A stretch of DNA of 64,000 bases, from positions 2,719,001-2,783,000 of the forward strand of contig NZ_JACDXJ010000001.1 in the NCBI RefSeq assembly GCF_013520865.1. Direction: 5' to 3'. The position numbers and the translations under genes were made by a program. This document shows, piece after piece, positions 35,053-44,416 of this stretch. The notes beneath the pieces are model-generated. The model saw only the letters and a program-made list of their open reading frames with translations, was not told where the DNA came from and did no database searches. The number at the start of each line of letters is the position of its first letter. The first letter of the stretch is position 1. This DNA comes from Microvirga mediterraneensis. Lineage in GTDB: Bacteria > Pseudomonadota > Alphaproteobacteria > Rhizobiales > Beijerinckiaceae.

Positions 35053-36081
35053 ATGAACACGGTCACCACCATTGGTCTGGACATCGCCAAATCCGTTTTC
35101 CAGGTGCACGGCATCAGCGCCACCGGCGAGGTATTGATCCGGCGCCAGGTCAGACGAGGGCAGGTACTCAAGTTCTTCGCCAGCCTGCCGCCATGCCTGA
35201 TCGGCATCGAGGCCTGTGCTTCGGCCCATCACTGGTCGCGGGAGCTCCAGAGCCTGGGCCATGAGGTGAAGCTCATGCCGCCAGCTTACGTCAAACCGTA
35301 CCTCAAGCGGCAGAAGAACGACATGGCCGATGCCGAGGCGATCTGCGAGGCTGTCACCCGGCCCACCATGCGCTTTGTCGAGACCAAGACGTGCGAGCAG
35401 CAGAGCATCCTGATGCTTCATCGGGTGCGGCTCATGCAAGTGCGGCAGAGGACTATGCTCACCAACGCCATCCGAGCACATCTGGCGGAGTTTGGCCTTG
35501 TGGCGAAGATTGGCCGAGAGGGTGTCGACGAACTGCTGCTGATGGTCCGTGATGGAGATGAGCGCGTGCCAGAACTGGCTCGGGCCTGCATCCTAGCGCT
35601 CGCGGAGCAACTGATGCTGGTCAAGCGTCAGATCCTGGAGATGGACCGGCGCATCACGGCCTGCCACCGGGCCAGCGAGGTCAGCCGCCGCCTGGCCGAG
35701 ATCCCCGGAGTAGGTCCGCTGCTGGCTTCTGCTCTCGTGGCCCATGTTCCGAACCCGAAGGCCTTCTCATCCGGGCGCAATCTGGCGGCCTGGATTGGGC
35801 TGGTGCCGAAGCAGAACTCCAGCGGTGGCAAGGAGCGACTCGGCGGCGTGACCAAGCAGGGCAATCGCTATCTACGATCCATGCTCACGGTGGGAGCCCT
35901 GGCGGTGATCCGTTTTGCTCAGCGGCATGGAACGAAGCGGCCGTGGATCGTGCAGTTGCTGACGCGGCGAGCGACCAAGGTGGCAGCGGTGGCCCTGGCC
36001 AACAAGATGGCCCGGATGGTGTGGGCGATCATGGCCACGGGCGAGCGCTACCGTGAGCCGGTGACCAGGCAGGCGGCGTAA
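35053..36081 (+). CDS. IS110/IS1111-family transposase (copy 1)
   Basis: A 342-residue DEDD recombinase. The N-terminal RuvC-like domain starts TIGLDIAKSVFQVHG with the first Asp. IGIEACASAHHW carries the Glu, and KNDMADAEAICEAV the DxxDAE pair. The C-terminal Tnp2 domain has IPGVGPLLASALVAHV, the RNLAAWIGLVPKQNSSGGK motif and the catalytic Ser expected within it. The ATG at 35053 has AGGAG upstream. It appears intact and the element may be active. It is clearly different in sequence from the second IS110 transposase in this window. Confidence 0.92.
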   Translation: MNTVTTIGLDIAKSVFQVHGISATGEVLIRRQVRRGQVLKFFASLPPCLIGIEACASAHHWSRELQSLGHEVKLMPPAYVKPYLKRQKNDMADAEAICEAVTRPTMRFVETKTCEQQSILMLHRVRLMQVRQRTMLTNAIRAHLAEFGLVAKIGREGVDELLLMVRDGDERVPELARACILALAEQLMLVKRQILEMDRRITACHRASEVSRRLAEIPGVGPLLASALVAHVPNPKAFSSGRNLAAWIGLVPKQNSSGGKERLGGVTKQGNRYLRSMLTVGALAVIRFAQRHGTKRPWIVQLLTRRATKVAAVALANKMARMVWAIMATGERYREPVTRQAA

Positions 36082-36339
36082 AACCTCGTCGGGTTACTCG
36101 ACGAGACTCAGGTTGGGAAGGGCATCTGGACACTAATGCAGGATCCGGTCGAACCGGGAAGCGGGACACCCCACTCGTGCCAGAGCATCTTGGAATGCGA
36201 GCTTTTGGTCGGGACCCCTTCGCGGAGGGCATTATGGCCAGCGGTCATGAGCACCGCAGCAACAGGTCGAACACATGGCCGCACCGACCAGCCTTGCAGA
36301 AGCGTTAAACGAATCCCTTGCCAACGGGGAGCCGTCCAC
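36082..36339 (+). ncRNA. candidate bridge RNA region of IS copy 1
   Basis: This 258-base non-coding 3' segment is where IS1111-group elements encode their bridge RNA. Two short stretches match the insertion site. CTCGTGCCA at 36174-36182 is the reverse complement of the right flank (36343-36351). GCTTTTG at 36201-36207 equals the left flank (34973-34979). Further on, CAGCAACA at 36257-36264 and ACACATG at 36271-36277 resemble the element's own ends: the first matches 7 of 8 bases of the inverted left end, the second is exact for the right end. Exact RNA ends are unknown. Confidence 0.7.
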
Positions 36340-36555
36340 ACATGGCACGAGGCCGACCTTATCCGTACTTCTGCACTGCTGGGATGAGCGGACCATTACG
36401 CGATCACGCTTAAAGACCGTACCCGACCCAAAGCAGAAGTTCGTGCCGCTTGTTAGCGATGTCGGCTTTGCGCTCTATGTCAGAGATTTGGAGCGGTCAT
36501 TGCGCAACCAATGGTCAAAGGTTGGTATGAGCCTGATAGCTGCCGGCACGTTGAA

Positions 36556-37155
36556 TCAAATCGGTTCCATTTTCCTCAGCTCGGCACCCAAGGTGACATC
36601 AACCATTTCCCGGGCATCGAATGCCGACATGCCCGACGCCATTAGATCATTGAGTTCATCCCACATCCGAAGATGATAGGCGGGATATTTTCGAAGCGCC
36701 TTGGGAAGCCTCACTCCACACCGAAATGCGTGCCTGCCTCCATCACCTGTATCCAGCCACTCGATGAAGGGATCGGGGATGAATTGGAACTGTGAAGGTG
36801 CCTGCACCGATTGCGGCGTCAGACAAAGCCAATGCCCGCGCGTCTCTACAACCGAATGCAAGATGAGATCCGAACCGTAGATCAACCATCCAAAAACATG
36901 ACGGCTCACCCGGTCCGGATCGTTTGCCGCCTGTGCGAAACAGTTTGCATGGCAATCGTATGGAAGCATGCCAGCGGCCAACAACTGCTCCTCGGGTGGC
37001 CGCGTGACAGTGACGCGCGGCAGGGCGAGAACCTCCGCAAGGGTGTTCGCCTCCCATTCGGTTGCTGGGAATGCCATTTGCTCGGCATTTCGCAGGGCTA
37101 GCTCCCCCAGTGTTTCTCTTCGGAGCGTGTTGGCAGCCATTGTGTCGTCGCCCAT
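36556..37155 (-). CDS. hypothetical protein
   Basis: A 199-residue protein of mixed composition with no signal peptide or membrane segment. Notable patterns are YDCHANCFAQAANDP with two Cys near 67-71, HVFGWLIYGSDLILHSVVETRGHW, and FIPDPFIEWLDTGDGGRHAFRCG. Two start codons are possible (37155 and 37140). I do not recognise a family. It lies 73 bases downstream of the large helicase gene on the same strand, so it could be a partner of it. Confidence 0.6.
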   Translation of the reverse strand: MGDDTMAANTLRRETLGELALRNAEQMAFPATEWEANTLAEVLALPRVTVTRPPEEQLLAAGMLPYDCHANCFAQAANDPDRVSRHVFGWLIYGSDLILHSVVETRGHWLCLTPQSVQAPSQFQFIPDPFIEWLDTGDGGRHAFRCGVRLPKALRKYPAYHLRMWDELNDLMASGMSAFDAREMVDVTLGAELRKMEPI

Positions 37156-37228
37156 GTTGCTGTCGATCAGTTGATAGTTATCGGCTCCTCGTCCGACCAG
37201 GGGGCTAATGACCGAGATGAAGTAGGCC

Positions 37229-40200
37229 TCAGTCCTCCATTCGCCCTATTATGACGCATATCTCCTCAAGGTAGTCCTTCTGCCGAGGATCGGTGCCACG
37301 CCGGAGAACATCCGGGATCTTCGCGAAGAAGTCGTCCGGATCGTCGAACCGGCGCGCCAGCATCACATCGATCATCTGCTTGCGCAGGATGCACCGCTGG
37401 GGCTCAGCACCTGGATACTCAACTTCGATCCGGGTCCGCCGGAACTCCTCCAGCTCCGCGCGGGCCTGCTCGAGGGTGATCTTGGCTGCAGACCTAGTCG
37501 ATGATGGTTTGGGTGCATCGGCCTTGAGCGATCCAAATCCTAGGGGCAGGGCAGCCTGCGTTGCAGCGTTCCGCTTCGATGCGGGAGCGGGCTCCCAATC
37601 AAAAAGCGTTCCGTCAGCGCTCGGGCGAGTGGACGCATGCTCCGCCGGCTTTTCCTCAGCCAGCATCTCGGTTTCTGGCTCAGCTGCCGGATGGTATTCC
37701 GGAATGGCCACCCGATATTCGGGGTAGGTTGTGATAGGCGCGCTGCGCAGGGCCTCTATCTGCTTGACCAAGCGCTCCGTCTGGGTTTCGGCGTTGTGGA
37801 ACCAGTCGGTCGACCACACCCGCAGGATGTTCCATCCCAGGCCGCGGAGAACCTCCTCCCGCAGGCGATCACGGTCGCGGGCGCTCTTGCTCGAGTGGTA
37901 GGTCGCCCCATCGCACTCGATGCCAGCAAGATAGACGCCCGGCTGGTCGGGATGGCGGATGCCGAGATCGATCCGGAAGCCCGAGGCGCCGATCTGCTTG
38001 TCCACCTTGTAGCCGCGGTCCTCAAGCCGACGGGCGACCTCCATCTCGAAATCGCTCTCGAACTCGGAGCCGACGCTCTCCGCCGTCGCCCGGCCGCGGG
38101 CCTCGGCGTAGGCGAGATAGCGCTTGAGCACGTGGACACCCTGGCTGCTGGTCTCGGACGGCTTCACGTCCATCGACGTCATTGACGAGAATAGGACGAC
38201 CCGGACACGAGCACGCGAGAACAGAACGTTTAGGCGCCGGTGGCCCTGCTTGCCGGCGATGGGGCCGAAACGCTGCAGGACCTGCTTGGAGCCAGGGGCG
38301 GGACCATAGGGCAGCGAGATGAATACGTAGTCGCGTTCATCACCCTGCACATTCTCCAAGTTCTTCACGAAGACCGGCTCGCCCCTGGCCGACACCTTCT
38401 CACGATAGAGCTTCACAAGCTCGTCGCCAGCCTCGAGCCGCCGCAGCTCCTCGAAGATGAGGTCGCGCTGGTCGGTGTTGACCGCGACGATCCCGATAGT
38501 CGGAATGGCGTCCTCGGGGAGCTCAGCGTGGTGGCGCATGAAGGCAACCGCCTCCTCGGCCGCATGCTGGGCCTCAATGACATTGCGCCGCTGTTGATAG
38601 GTTCCGCGGACCGGCACGAGGTCGATCGAGAACGAAGCCGGCTTAGCCATCGGGAAGGTGATCAGGCCACCCTCGTAGAACTCCTTGTTTGAGAAGGCGA
38701 TCAGGCTCTCGCACCGGCTGCGATAGTGCCATTTCAGACGACGGACGGTCCGGAAGGTCTTCTGGCAGGCTTCGAGGATGGACTCCGAGTCGATGTCCTC
38801 GAAGTCCTCCGCGTCGTTCGCGACCTCGACCGAGCGATTGAAGAAGTCGGTCGGGGGAAGCTGCTTGGGATCGCCGACGACGATCACCTGCTTGGCCCGA
38901 AGAAGCGCGCCGAGCGCGTCTTCAGGCTTCATCTGAGAAGCCTCGTCGATCACCAGGATATCGAAAAGGAATCCGGAGCGCGGAAGGTACTTCGCGAGTG
39001 AAAGCGGAGACATCATGAAGCACGGCTTCAGGGACCGGATCGACTTCGACGCCCGGTCAAGCAGGGTCCGCACCGGGGTGAACCGGCGCGACTTCCTGAA
39101 CTCGTTCTCCAGCAGAGCCATCTCGGTCCATGAGCGGCGCGGCCCGCCGTTGTTTCCGGAATGGGTCCTGGTGCTGGACAGAAGGTTCGCCAGGATCTCC
39201 CGGCGATCCTTCTGAACCTTCAGGGAGTCCTGCTCGGCGAAGGCCCTGCGCATGGCGTCGAGGGTCATACCGGAGGCCTGCGCCAGGACGGCGTTCTGCC
39301 TGCGGGCACGATCCGCCCTCTGGGCCGTCACGAGATGGTCGAAGAGCTTGCCCCAGGTCACGTAGTTCCCCGGAGCTGCCTTCTCGAGGGCCCGCACGAC
39401 GTTGCCGAGCCCCGCGGAGGCGATCTCGGAGCGGCTCTCCAGAAGCCCCAGGTAATCAGCGAGTTCGTGGCCATGGTCGAGAAGCTGGGTCGCCGCCTCG
39501 ACAGCCTCGGACGGCGTCCCGTCCTCCCCAAGATCGCTCACCCCGAACCGAGACCCGAGATCGCCCACCGTGCGATCAAGCTGCTCGACATCCGCCTGCG
39601 TCTCATAGGCAAGCTGCCTCAGCTCCTCGAGAACGGCGGCCCCGTCCGCGGCAACCAGGTTTTCGCGGACCCGCACCGGCAGATTGCTCTCCTCGACGAG
39701 ACCGATCCACTTGAGGACATCCTCAAGCCGGTCGATGCCGCGAGGCGTCGCGCTCAGCCGGTCGAGCAGACCACAGGCCGGATGGGCCCGCAGGTCCTTG
39801 GCGAGCGACCGGCGCTCCAATTCGGCCGACGCGACGCCGGCAAGGTCGGCCAGTGTCAGATCGATCAGGCCAAGGGCGTTGGTGGGATCAAGCCCGATGA
39901 AGGCGTTCAGGTGGGCGTAATGCTTCTTCCAGGCGTCGATCCGCTGATCCAAGGGCCCTTCGCCGATCAGGTCAGGATGGGCCGTGACGGCCTTGAGGGA
40001 GGCCGAACCGTCGGCTAAGGCGAGGAATTGGGCCAGGGCGTCCGTACCAAGGCCGAGAAGGCGCCGCGCAACGCCATCCCCGTCATACGCCTTCCCGAGC
40101 TTGGACTGCAGAGCGTCCCGGTTGTCCAGGGCCGTCGCCAACTCCTCGAACGGCGTCGCAAAGCCCATCCAGCAGTCGCCGACGATCCGCTTGTTATCGG

Positions 40201-43200
40201 AACCACTCTCAAAGGCTGCCACGGCCCGAAGATGGCGTGCCAGTTCACCAATCGTCTCTCCGACCTTCTCGGCCTTCGGGTCGAGCCCGAGCGAGGCGGC
40301 GACCGCACGGGCCTGCTTCAGCTCACCCGCGAAGCTGGCGAACATCCGCCCGATCATTCCCTTGTTCAGAACCTCAGCAGCGGCCTCGAGGGACGCGGCA
40401 TCCGGACGCTTCGCCGGGTCATAGGACGGAACCCGCGATCGCAGATCCCGGTCAGCCTGCCACAACGAGCGCCACTGTTCGAGAACCTTCCGGAAGGATC
40501 TCACGTCGCCTGTGGGCAGCCATCCCCAAAGCCGGGCGTGCTCGGTCGACTTGCCCGCCAACAGGTCAACCGTCGTGGCAATGGCAAGGCCCAAGGTCTC
40601 AAGAGCCCGCGCATCGCGAACCGACATTTTGAGTATGTCGTAGGCCGGCCGGAGATGGCCCGCCGCGGCGATCAGGGCTGCCACGCCATCCGCCAAGACC
40701 TTGGCCTCGTTCTTCGCGACTGCCGGGGGCATCCTGTTCCGCACGTCAGCCGACCAGGCGAATTCGTCCACCCGCTTGGCCAGCTCCAGCGTGCCGTCCG
40801 GAAGGCCTGCGACGTCCCTGTTCTGGGCGACTGCCGCTTGAAGATGCGCGATCCTCCGGCGGATCGAAACGGCTTCGCCGACCTCCTCGACCCCGATCTC
40901 CAGAACGTCCGGCACCAGATCGAGGTCCGGCGGGCTCGGAAGGGAGGGGACGGCCGCAATGACCGACCTAAGGTCGGGAAGCGTCTCCACCCCAATCTCA
41001 TCGCGCCTATCGAGGGCAGTTCCGGTCCGTCCCGCAATCTCCAGGAAGGTCTGGATCAGGGTAAGGATCTCCTCGGACTCGTAGCGGGCGCCCCGAAGCG
41101 CCTCGAATGACGACCATGGCGAATCCGAGATCGGTCCGAAGGCAGCCTCGAAGTCGGTCAGGATCCGCGCAAGGACGTTGATCCTGCTTCTGGCGACGAG
41201 CGCCTCGTCAGGAACGCTCAGCAGGATGTCCGGCATCCTGACCGCGCTCAATGAGCGAAGAGCCTCCGGCTCGAACTCAGACCGCCCAGCGATCGCCCGC
41301 CACATCAGGGTGAAGGGGGTCTGCTCATCGTCACCGGGGGCGTGCAGGGCCGACAGATAGGTCTTGGTCAGATCCTTGGCGTTCTCCCACGTCTTGAGGT
41401 CCATTCGCCTCGCGCTGGGATCGAACCTCGGACGCCCGAGCTCGGCCCTCCGCCGCAGGCTGTCGATGACTGCCCTCGGGGAGGCCTTGTCGGAATGGAG
41501 CTCGAGGCAGAAGTCGCCCAAGCCGGCCCGGTCGAGACGGCGCTTCACGACCTCGAGGGCCGCGAGCTTCTCGGCGAGGAAGAGGACCGACTTACCCTCG
41601 TTCAGGGCGTTCGCGATGATGTTAGTGATCGTCTGCGACTTGCCGGTGCCGGGGGGGCCCTCGACGACCAGATTGTTCTCCTTCATCACATCGATGATGG
41701 CGGAATGCTGGGACGCATCAGCGTCGTGGATCAGGACCGGGGCGATGGCCTCGATCTCGGGGGTGTCGATCTCGTAATCTTGGGGAACGGCTAGGGACGC
41801 ACCCTCTCCGGAGCCTTCGGCACCGGTCAGGATGGCCTTGACCAGCGGATCGCCGGCCGGCGTCAGCTTCCAGTTCTCAGGATTGAGGTCCTCGTACATG
41901 GCGAGGCGACCGAAGGCGAAGTGGCCGAGGACCATGTAGCGGCGCACTTTCCACCGCTCCAGCCCCTTGATGGCCTCCTGGACCTCGGCGAAGTACTCCT
42001 CGACCGACGGCTGGTTCTCCTCGTCCGCACCAAAGGCGGGCAGGTTCCGGCCATGCTCCTTCTCGAGATACTTCTCGAGGTTGACGTTGGTCTCCGCCCA
42101 TTCGGCCGCCGCCGCCAGCGAAAACACGGTCTTGCCCCGGACGGTCCGCTGATCCAAGCGCACCGGCAAGAGGAGGAGAGGGGCGTAGTTCGCTCGATCG
42201 GAATGCTCGGACTCGTACCATTCGAGGAAGCCGAATGCGAGAAACAGCGTCGAGAGGCCCATTTCCTGCTGCGACAGGCGGGCTGCATCGGAAATCTTCT
42301 CCAGCCGAGCCTCAAGGTCGTCCGGGAAGAGCATCGTCTGGAGCTTGTTTCCCTTGCCTCCGGCCTGCTTGGAGGCGGATGGCAGGTTCATGTCTGGATT
42401 GATGCCGTGCTTGCGAGCGTGGGCGATCAGGTCGAGTTCCTTCCGCGCCTTCAGTTTCGGCATCCCGAGGGAGGCCCGGACCTTGTCGCTCAGCCAGCGA
42501 TCAAGCTTGGCGATCTCGAACTCGTCGTCCCGTGCAAGCCCGTCCAGCGCCTCGAGCTTCGTCAGGTACTCCAGATCGGAGACCTTGGCGTGGGCGAGGG
42601 CAGACTGGAATTCCTCGGTCTTCTCATCTTCAGGAATGTCGTCCGGCTCCGGCAGAGCCTCGATGTCGATCGAAGCCTGCTCGTAGGCGAGCCTGTCATG
42701 AACGTCCTCGGGAGACCGGTCGACGAACTGCAGGTATCTCTTCAGGCGCGGCGACAGCTTGAAGTTCAGCATCGGGTTGCGCCGGGAGAGGTCTAAGAGC
42801 TTCTCGCGCAAACCATCGTAGAGGCCAGACAGGCGCCGTTTCTCTACCTCGTCGAGGTTGTGGAATGGATCGTCAACTCGGTAGGCAGACGCTGCAGCGT
42901 TGTCGGAGGCTCGGAACTGGGATGCGCTCATTGCTGAATACTTGACCACTGAATTGTGTAACTTCGAAGCCGAATCTTTGGATTCTGCAGGCTGATACCC
43001 AGACCATCTAGCGGGTCGTATGACCTCTGGCGTTCTTTGAGCTGAGCTCAAGCCAGTTGCATCGCTAGGTGCTCCTCCGGCAACAGCCAGATCAACCTTC
43101 TGAGGAAAAATCTTCGCGCCCTGGGCTTTCGCGAGAAGCTCCCGAGATCGTGGCGTGCTCCGATGCCTGAGTTCATCGATGAGCACATTGAGAGCACGGA

Positions 43201-43273
43201 TATCTGACCTGCAGTTCTCGAAAAGTGCCTCAAGTTCATTGATCTTGAGCTTGCTGTATGGGCGATCTGGCAT
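37229..43273 (-). CDS. giant DUF4011-helicase-Vsr-like-DUF3320 protein (Hhe-type defence)
   Basis: A 2014-residue protein. Order of domains: an N-terminal variable part; DUF4011 from about residue 145 (KLLDLSRRNPMLNFKLS); a superfamily 1 helicase with Walker A VEGPPGTGKSQT near 540, DEAS in ILVIDEASQMKPEDALGALL near 1440, GDPKQLPPTDFF, and a C-terminal helicase core with RRLNVLFSRAR; a Vsr/MTES_1575-like nuclease at about 1740-1830 (EVARRLEDRGYKVDKQIG, then RIDLGIRHPD, then GIECDGATYHSS); and a DUF3320 domain at the end. This single-protein architecture was reported among phage-defence genes as Hhe. Length fits. Role here is by family. Confidence 0.82.
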   Translation of the reverse strand: MPDRPYSKLKINELEALFENCRSDIRALNVLIDELRHRSTPRSRELLAKAQGAKIFPQKVDLAVAGGAPSDATGLSSAQRTPEVIRPARWSGYQPAESKDSASKLHNSVVKYSAMSASQFRASDNAAASAYRVDDPFHNLDEVEKRRLSGLYDGLREKLLDLSRRNPMLNFKLSPRLKRYLQFVDRSPEDVHDRLAYEQASIDIEALPEPDDIPEDEKTEEFQSALAHAKVSDLEYLTKLEALDGLARDDEFEIAKLDRWLSDKVRASLGMPKLKARKELDLIAHARKHGINPDMNLPSASKQAGGKGNKLQTMLFPDDLEARLEKISDAARLSQQEMGLSTLFLAFGFLEWYESEHSDRANYAPLLLLPVRLDQRTVRGKTVFSLAAAAEWAETNVNLEKYLEKEHGRNLPAFGADEENQPSVEEYFAEVQEAIKGLERWKVRRYMVLGHFAFGRLAMYEDLNPENWKLTPAGDPLVKAILTGAEGSGEGASLAVPQDYEIDTPEIEAIAPVLIHDADASQHSAIIDVMKENNLVVEGPPGTGKSQTITNIIANALNEGKSVLFLAEKLAALEVVKRRLDRAGLGDFCLELHSDKASPRAVIDSLRRRAELGRPRFDPSARRMDLKTWENAKDLTKTYLSALHAPGDDEQTPFTLMWRAIAGRSEFEPEALRSLSAVRMPDILLSVPDEALVARSRINVLARILTDFEAAFGPISDSPWSSFEALRGARYESEEILTLIQTFLEIAGRTGTALDRRDEIGVETLPDLRSVIAAVPSLPSPPDLDLVPDVLEIGVEEVGEAVSIRRRIAHLQAAVAQNRDVAGLPDGTLELAKRVDEFAWSADVRNRMPPAVAKNEAKVLADGVAALIAAAGHLRPAYDILKMSVRDARALETLGLAIATTVDLLAGKSTEHARLWGWLPTGDVRSFRKVLEQWRSLWQADRDLRSRVPSYDPAKRPDAASLEAAAEVLNKGMIGRMFASFAGELKQARAVAASLGLDPKAEKVGETIGELARHLRAVAAFESGSDNKRIVGDCWMGFATPFEELATALDNRDALQSKLGKAYDGDGVARRLLGLGTDALAQFLALADGSASLKAVTAHPDLIGEGPLDQRIDAWKKHYAHLNAFIGLDPTNALGLIDLTLADLAGVASAELERRSLAKDLRAHPACGLLDRLSATPRGIDRLEDVLKWIGLVEESNLPVRVRENLVAADGAAVLEELRQLAYETQADVEQLDRTVGDLGSRFGVSDLGEDGTPSEAVEAATQLLDHGHELADYLGLLESRSEIASAGLGNVVRALEKAAPGNYVTWGKLFDHLVTAQRADRARRQNAVLAQASGMTLDAMRRAFAEQDSLKVQKDRREILANLLSSTRTHSGNNGGPRRSWTEMALLENEFRKSRRFTPVRTLLDRASKSIRSLKPCFMMSPLSLAKYLPRSGFLFDILVIDEASQMKPEDALGALLRAKQVIVVGDPKQLPPTDFFNRSVEVANDAEDFEDIDSESILEACQKTFRTVRRLKWHYRSRCESLIAFSNKEFYEGGLITFPMAKPASFSIDLVPVRGTYQQRRNVIEAQHAAEEAVAFMRHHAELPEDAIPTIGIVAVNTDQRDLIFEELRRLEAGDELVKLYREKVSARGEPVFVKNLENVQGDERDYVFISLPYGPAPGSKQVLQRFGPIAGKQGHRRLNVLFSRARVRVVLFSSMTSMDVKPSETSSQGVHVLKRYLAYAEARGRATAESVGSEFESDFEMEVARRLEDRGYKVDKQIGASGFRIDLGIRHPDQPGVYLAGIECDGATYHSSKSARDRDRLREEVLRGLGWNILRVWSTDWFHNAETQTERLVKQIEALRSAPITTYPEYRVAIPEYHPAAEPETEMLAEEKPAEHASTRPSADGTLFDWEPAPASKRNAATQAALPLGFGSLKADAPKPSSTRSAAKITLEQARAELEEFRRTRIEVEYPGAEPQRCILRKQMIDVMLARRFDDPDDFFAKIPDVLRRGTDPRQKDYLEEICVIIGRMED

Positions 43274-43831
43274 GCTTCCGATGGTACTTGGTGGATAGGA
43301 CGATCAGATGGGCGAGCCTTATCAAGGGCGGTCCCACACGTTGGACTGTCCGAAGATTGCTCGGTGACGAATCTGAGTACATACGCCAGCCCCTCAGCAG
43401 TAACTGCATTGTTCGGAAGCAGTGTTGCATGAACGGTCAGGCAAAGGGAAATAGGACCCTGGTATCATTCTTACGTATTCCCAAGCTCATTGGTGCTGAT
43501 CCCTATGTGAGAGCACAGACAGGTTCTAGTGACTGGGTTTCGCTAAGGTAAGGATTTGAAGCTCTTGAAGGTAATTGAATAACATAAGAAATCTGCTGCC
43601 AGGATGCGGTAAATTGTGCCGGACGGGTGTGCCTTTTTCTGCTCTCGGATAGGAAGCAGCAACGTTCGATAATGCGACTTGTTGGAAACAAACCGAACTT
43701 CTGCACCGAGGCGGTAAGCCGACCTTCACGGAACGTGGCCGTGGATAAAATTGGTGTGGCCGCGCCGATCGGTTCTAAAAGGATGTTCGGGCTGCTGGGA
43801 CTGCCAACGTGAACCTGATAGGATCAGCCGT
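43274..43831. other. intergenic region, nothing recognised
   Basis: About 560 bases, somewhat AT-richer than the flanking genes, containing only short open frames without recognisable products. It must hold the promoter of the giant helicase gene. No repeat, tRNA or clear LexA box was seen. Confidence 0.4.
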
Positions 43832-44416
43832 TCACATGCATTCCGAAAGAAGCTGACGCATCCTCTCCGCGCGGTCGGGCTGGTTGATCCAGTCCTTCAC
43901 TTCGAAATCCGCAATCCGCAGCGTCGGCGCGAATCCGTAGCGGGGCGGGAGGATGTCGGTCAAAGCGTCTCGGAAGGCACGCTGCCGATGTCGACCTCCA
44001 TCGCCGGGGAACAGCGGCGGCATGGGCCGGCCGAAGCCGCCCCCCTCGAGTTTGAGCTTCGCGTCGGAGCGCGCGATCCAGAGGTCGGCATCGAACGCGA
44101 GCGGCACGTCGTCTTTGTAGTGCCGCAGCGTCGCCGAGCGATACCCATTGAAATGCTGTTTCTCGTCCACCTCAAGGATGCGCGGCGGTGAGCCCGGCAG
44201 AACGAGGACAGCGTCGACCGCCCGGCGCTCGACTTTGCGCATCTCGTCAGGAAGCTCGAGCCCCGTCAGCTCCGAATAAATCGTGCAGACGAGTGGCCAG
44301 CTATCGCCGCACTCGACCCGGCCGGGACGCACTAGCCATTCGGGCGTTGCCGTTGTGGAAGCCCCAAGGATCTCGGTCGCCAGCTCCACGACGGCGTATT
44401 CGATCTCCTTAGGCAT
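43832..44416 (-). CDS. unknown protein with a possible PD-(D/E)XK nuclease core
   Basis: A 194-residue protein. RRAVDAVLVLPGSPPRILEV followed by DEKQHFNGYRSATLRHY has the strand-turn-strand pattern with Asp, Glu and Lys of restriction-like nucleases; this is a visual call. No membrane or signal segments. The ATG at 44416 overlaps the last codons of the SRAP gene by 8 bases, so it is probably translated from the same message as the mutasome operon. The frame also allows a start at 44440. Confidence 0.6.
   Translation of the reverse strand: MPKEIEYAVVELATEILGASTTATPEWLVRPGRVECGDSWPLVCTIYSELTGLELPDEMRKVERRAVDAVLVLPGSPPRILEVDEKQHFNGYRSATLRHYKDDVPLAFDADLWIARSDAKLKLEGGGFGRPMPPLFPGDGGRHRQRAFRDALTDILPPRYGFAPTLRIADFEVKDWINQPDRAERMRQLLSECM

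Larger units (their letters stand above)
34978..36342 (+). mobile_element. IS110-family insertion sequence, IS1111 type, copy 1
   Basis: A 1365-base element. Perfect 13-base inverted repeats GTGGACGGCTCCC lie at 34985-34997 and 36327-36339. As in the IS1111 group they are subterminal: 7 bases (TGATGCT) lie outside on the 5' side and 3 bases (ACA) on the 3' side. TG flanks both ends (34978-34979 and 36343-36344), the likely core dinucleotide. No longer target duplication is seen. Confidence 0.85.

Noticed and set aside
36275..36676. A plus-strand open frame with a membrane-like stretch (DVGFALYVRDLERSL).
   Set aside because: It starts inside the IS, crosses its right end and then runs antisense into the 199-residue gene, so it is not a plausible native gene.
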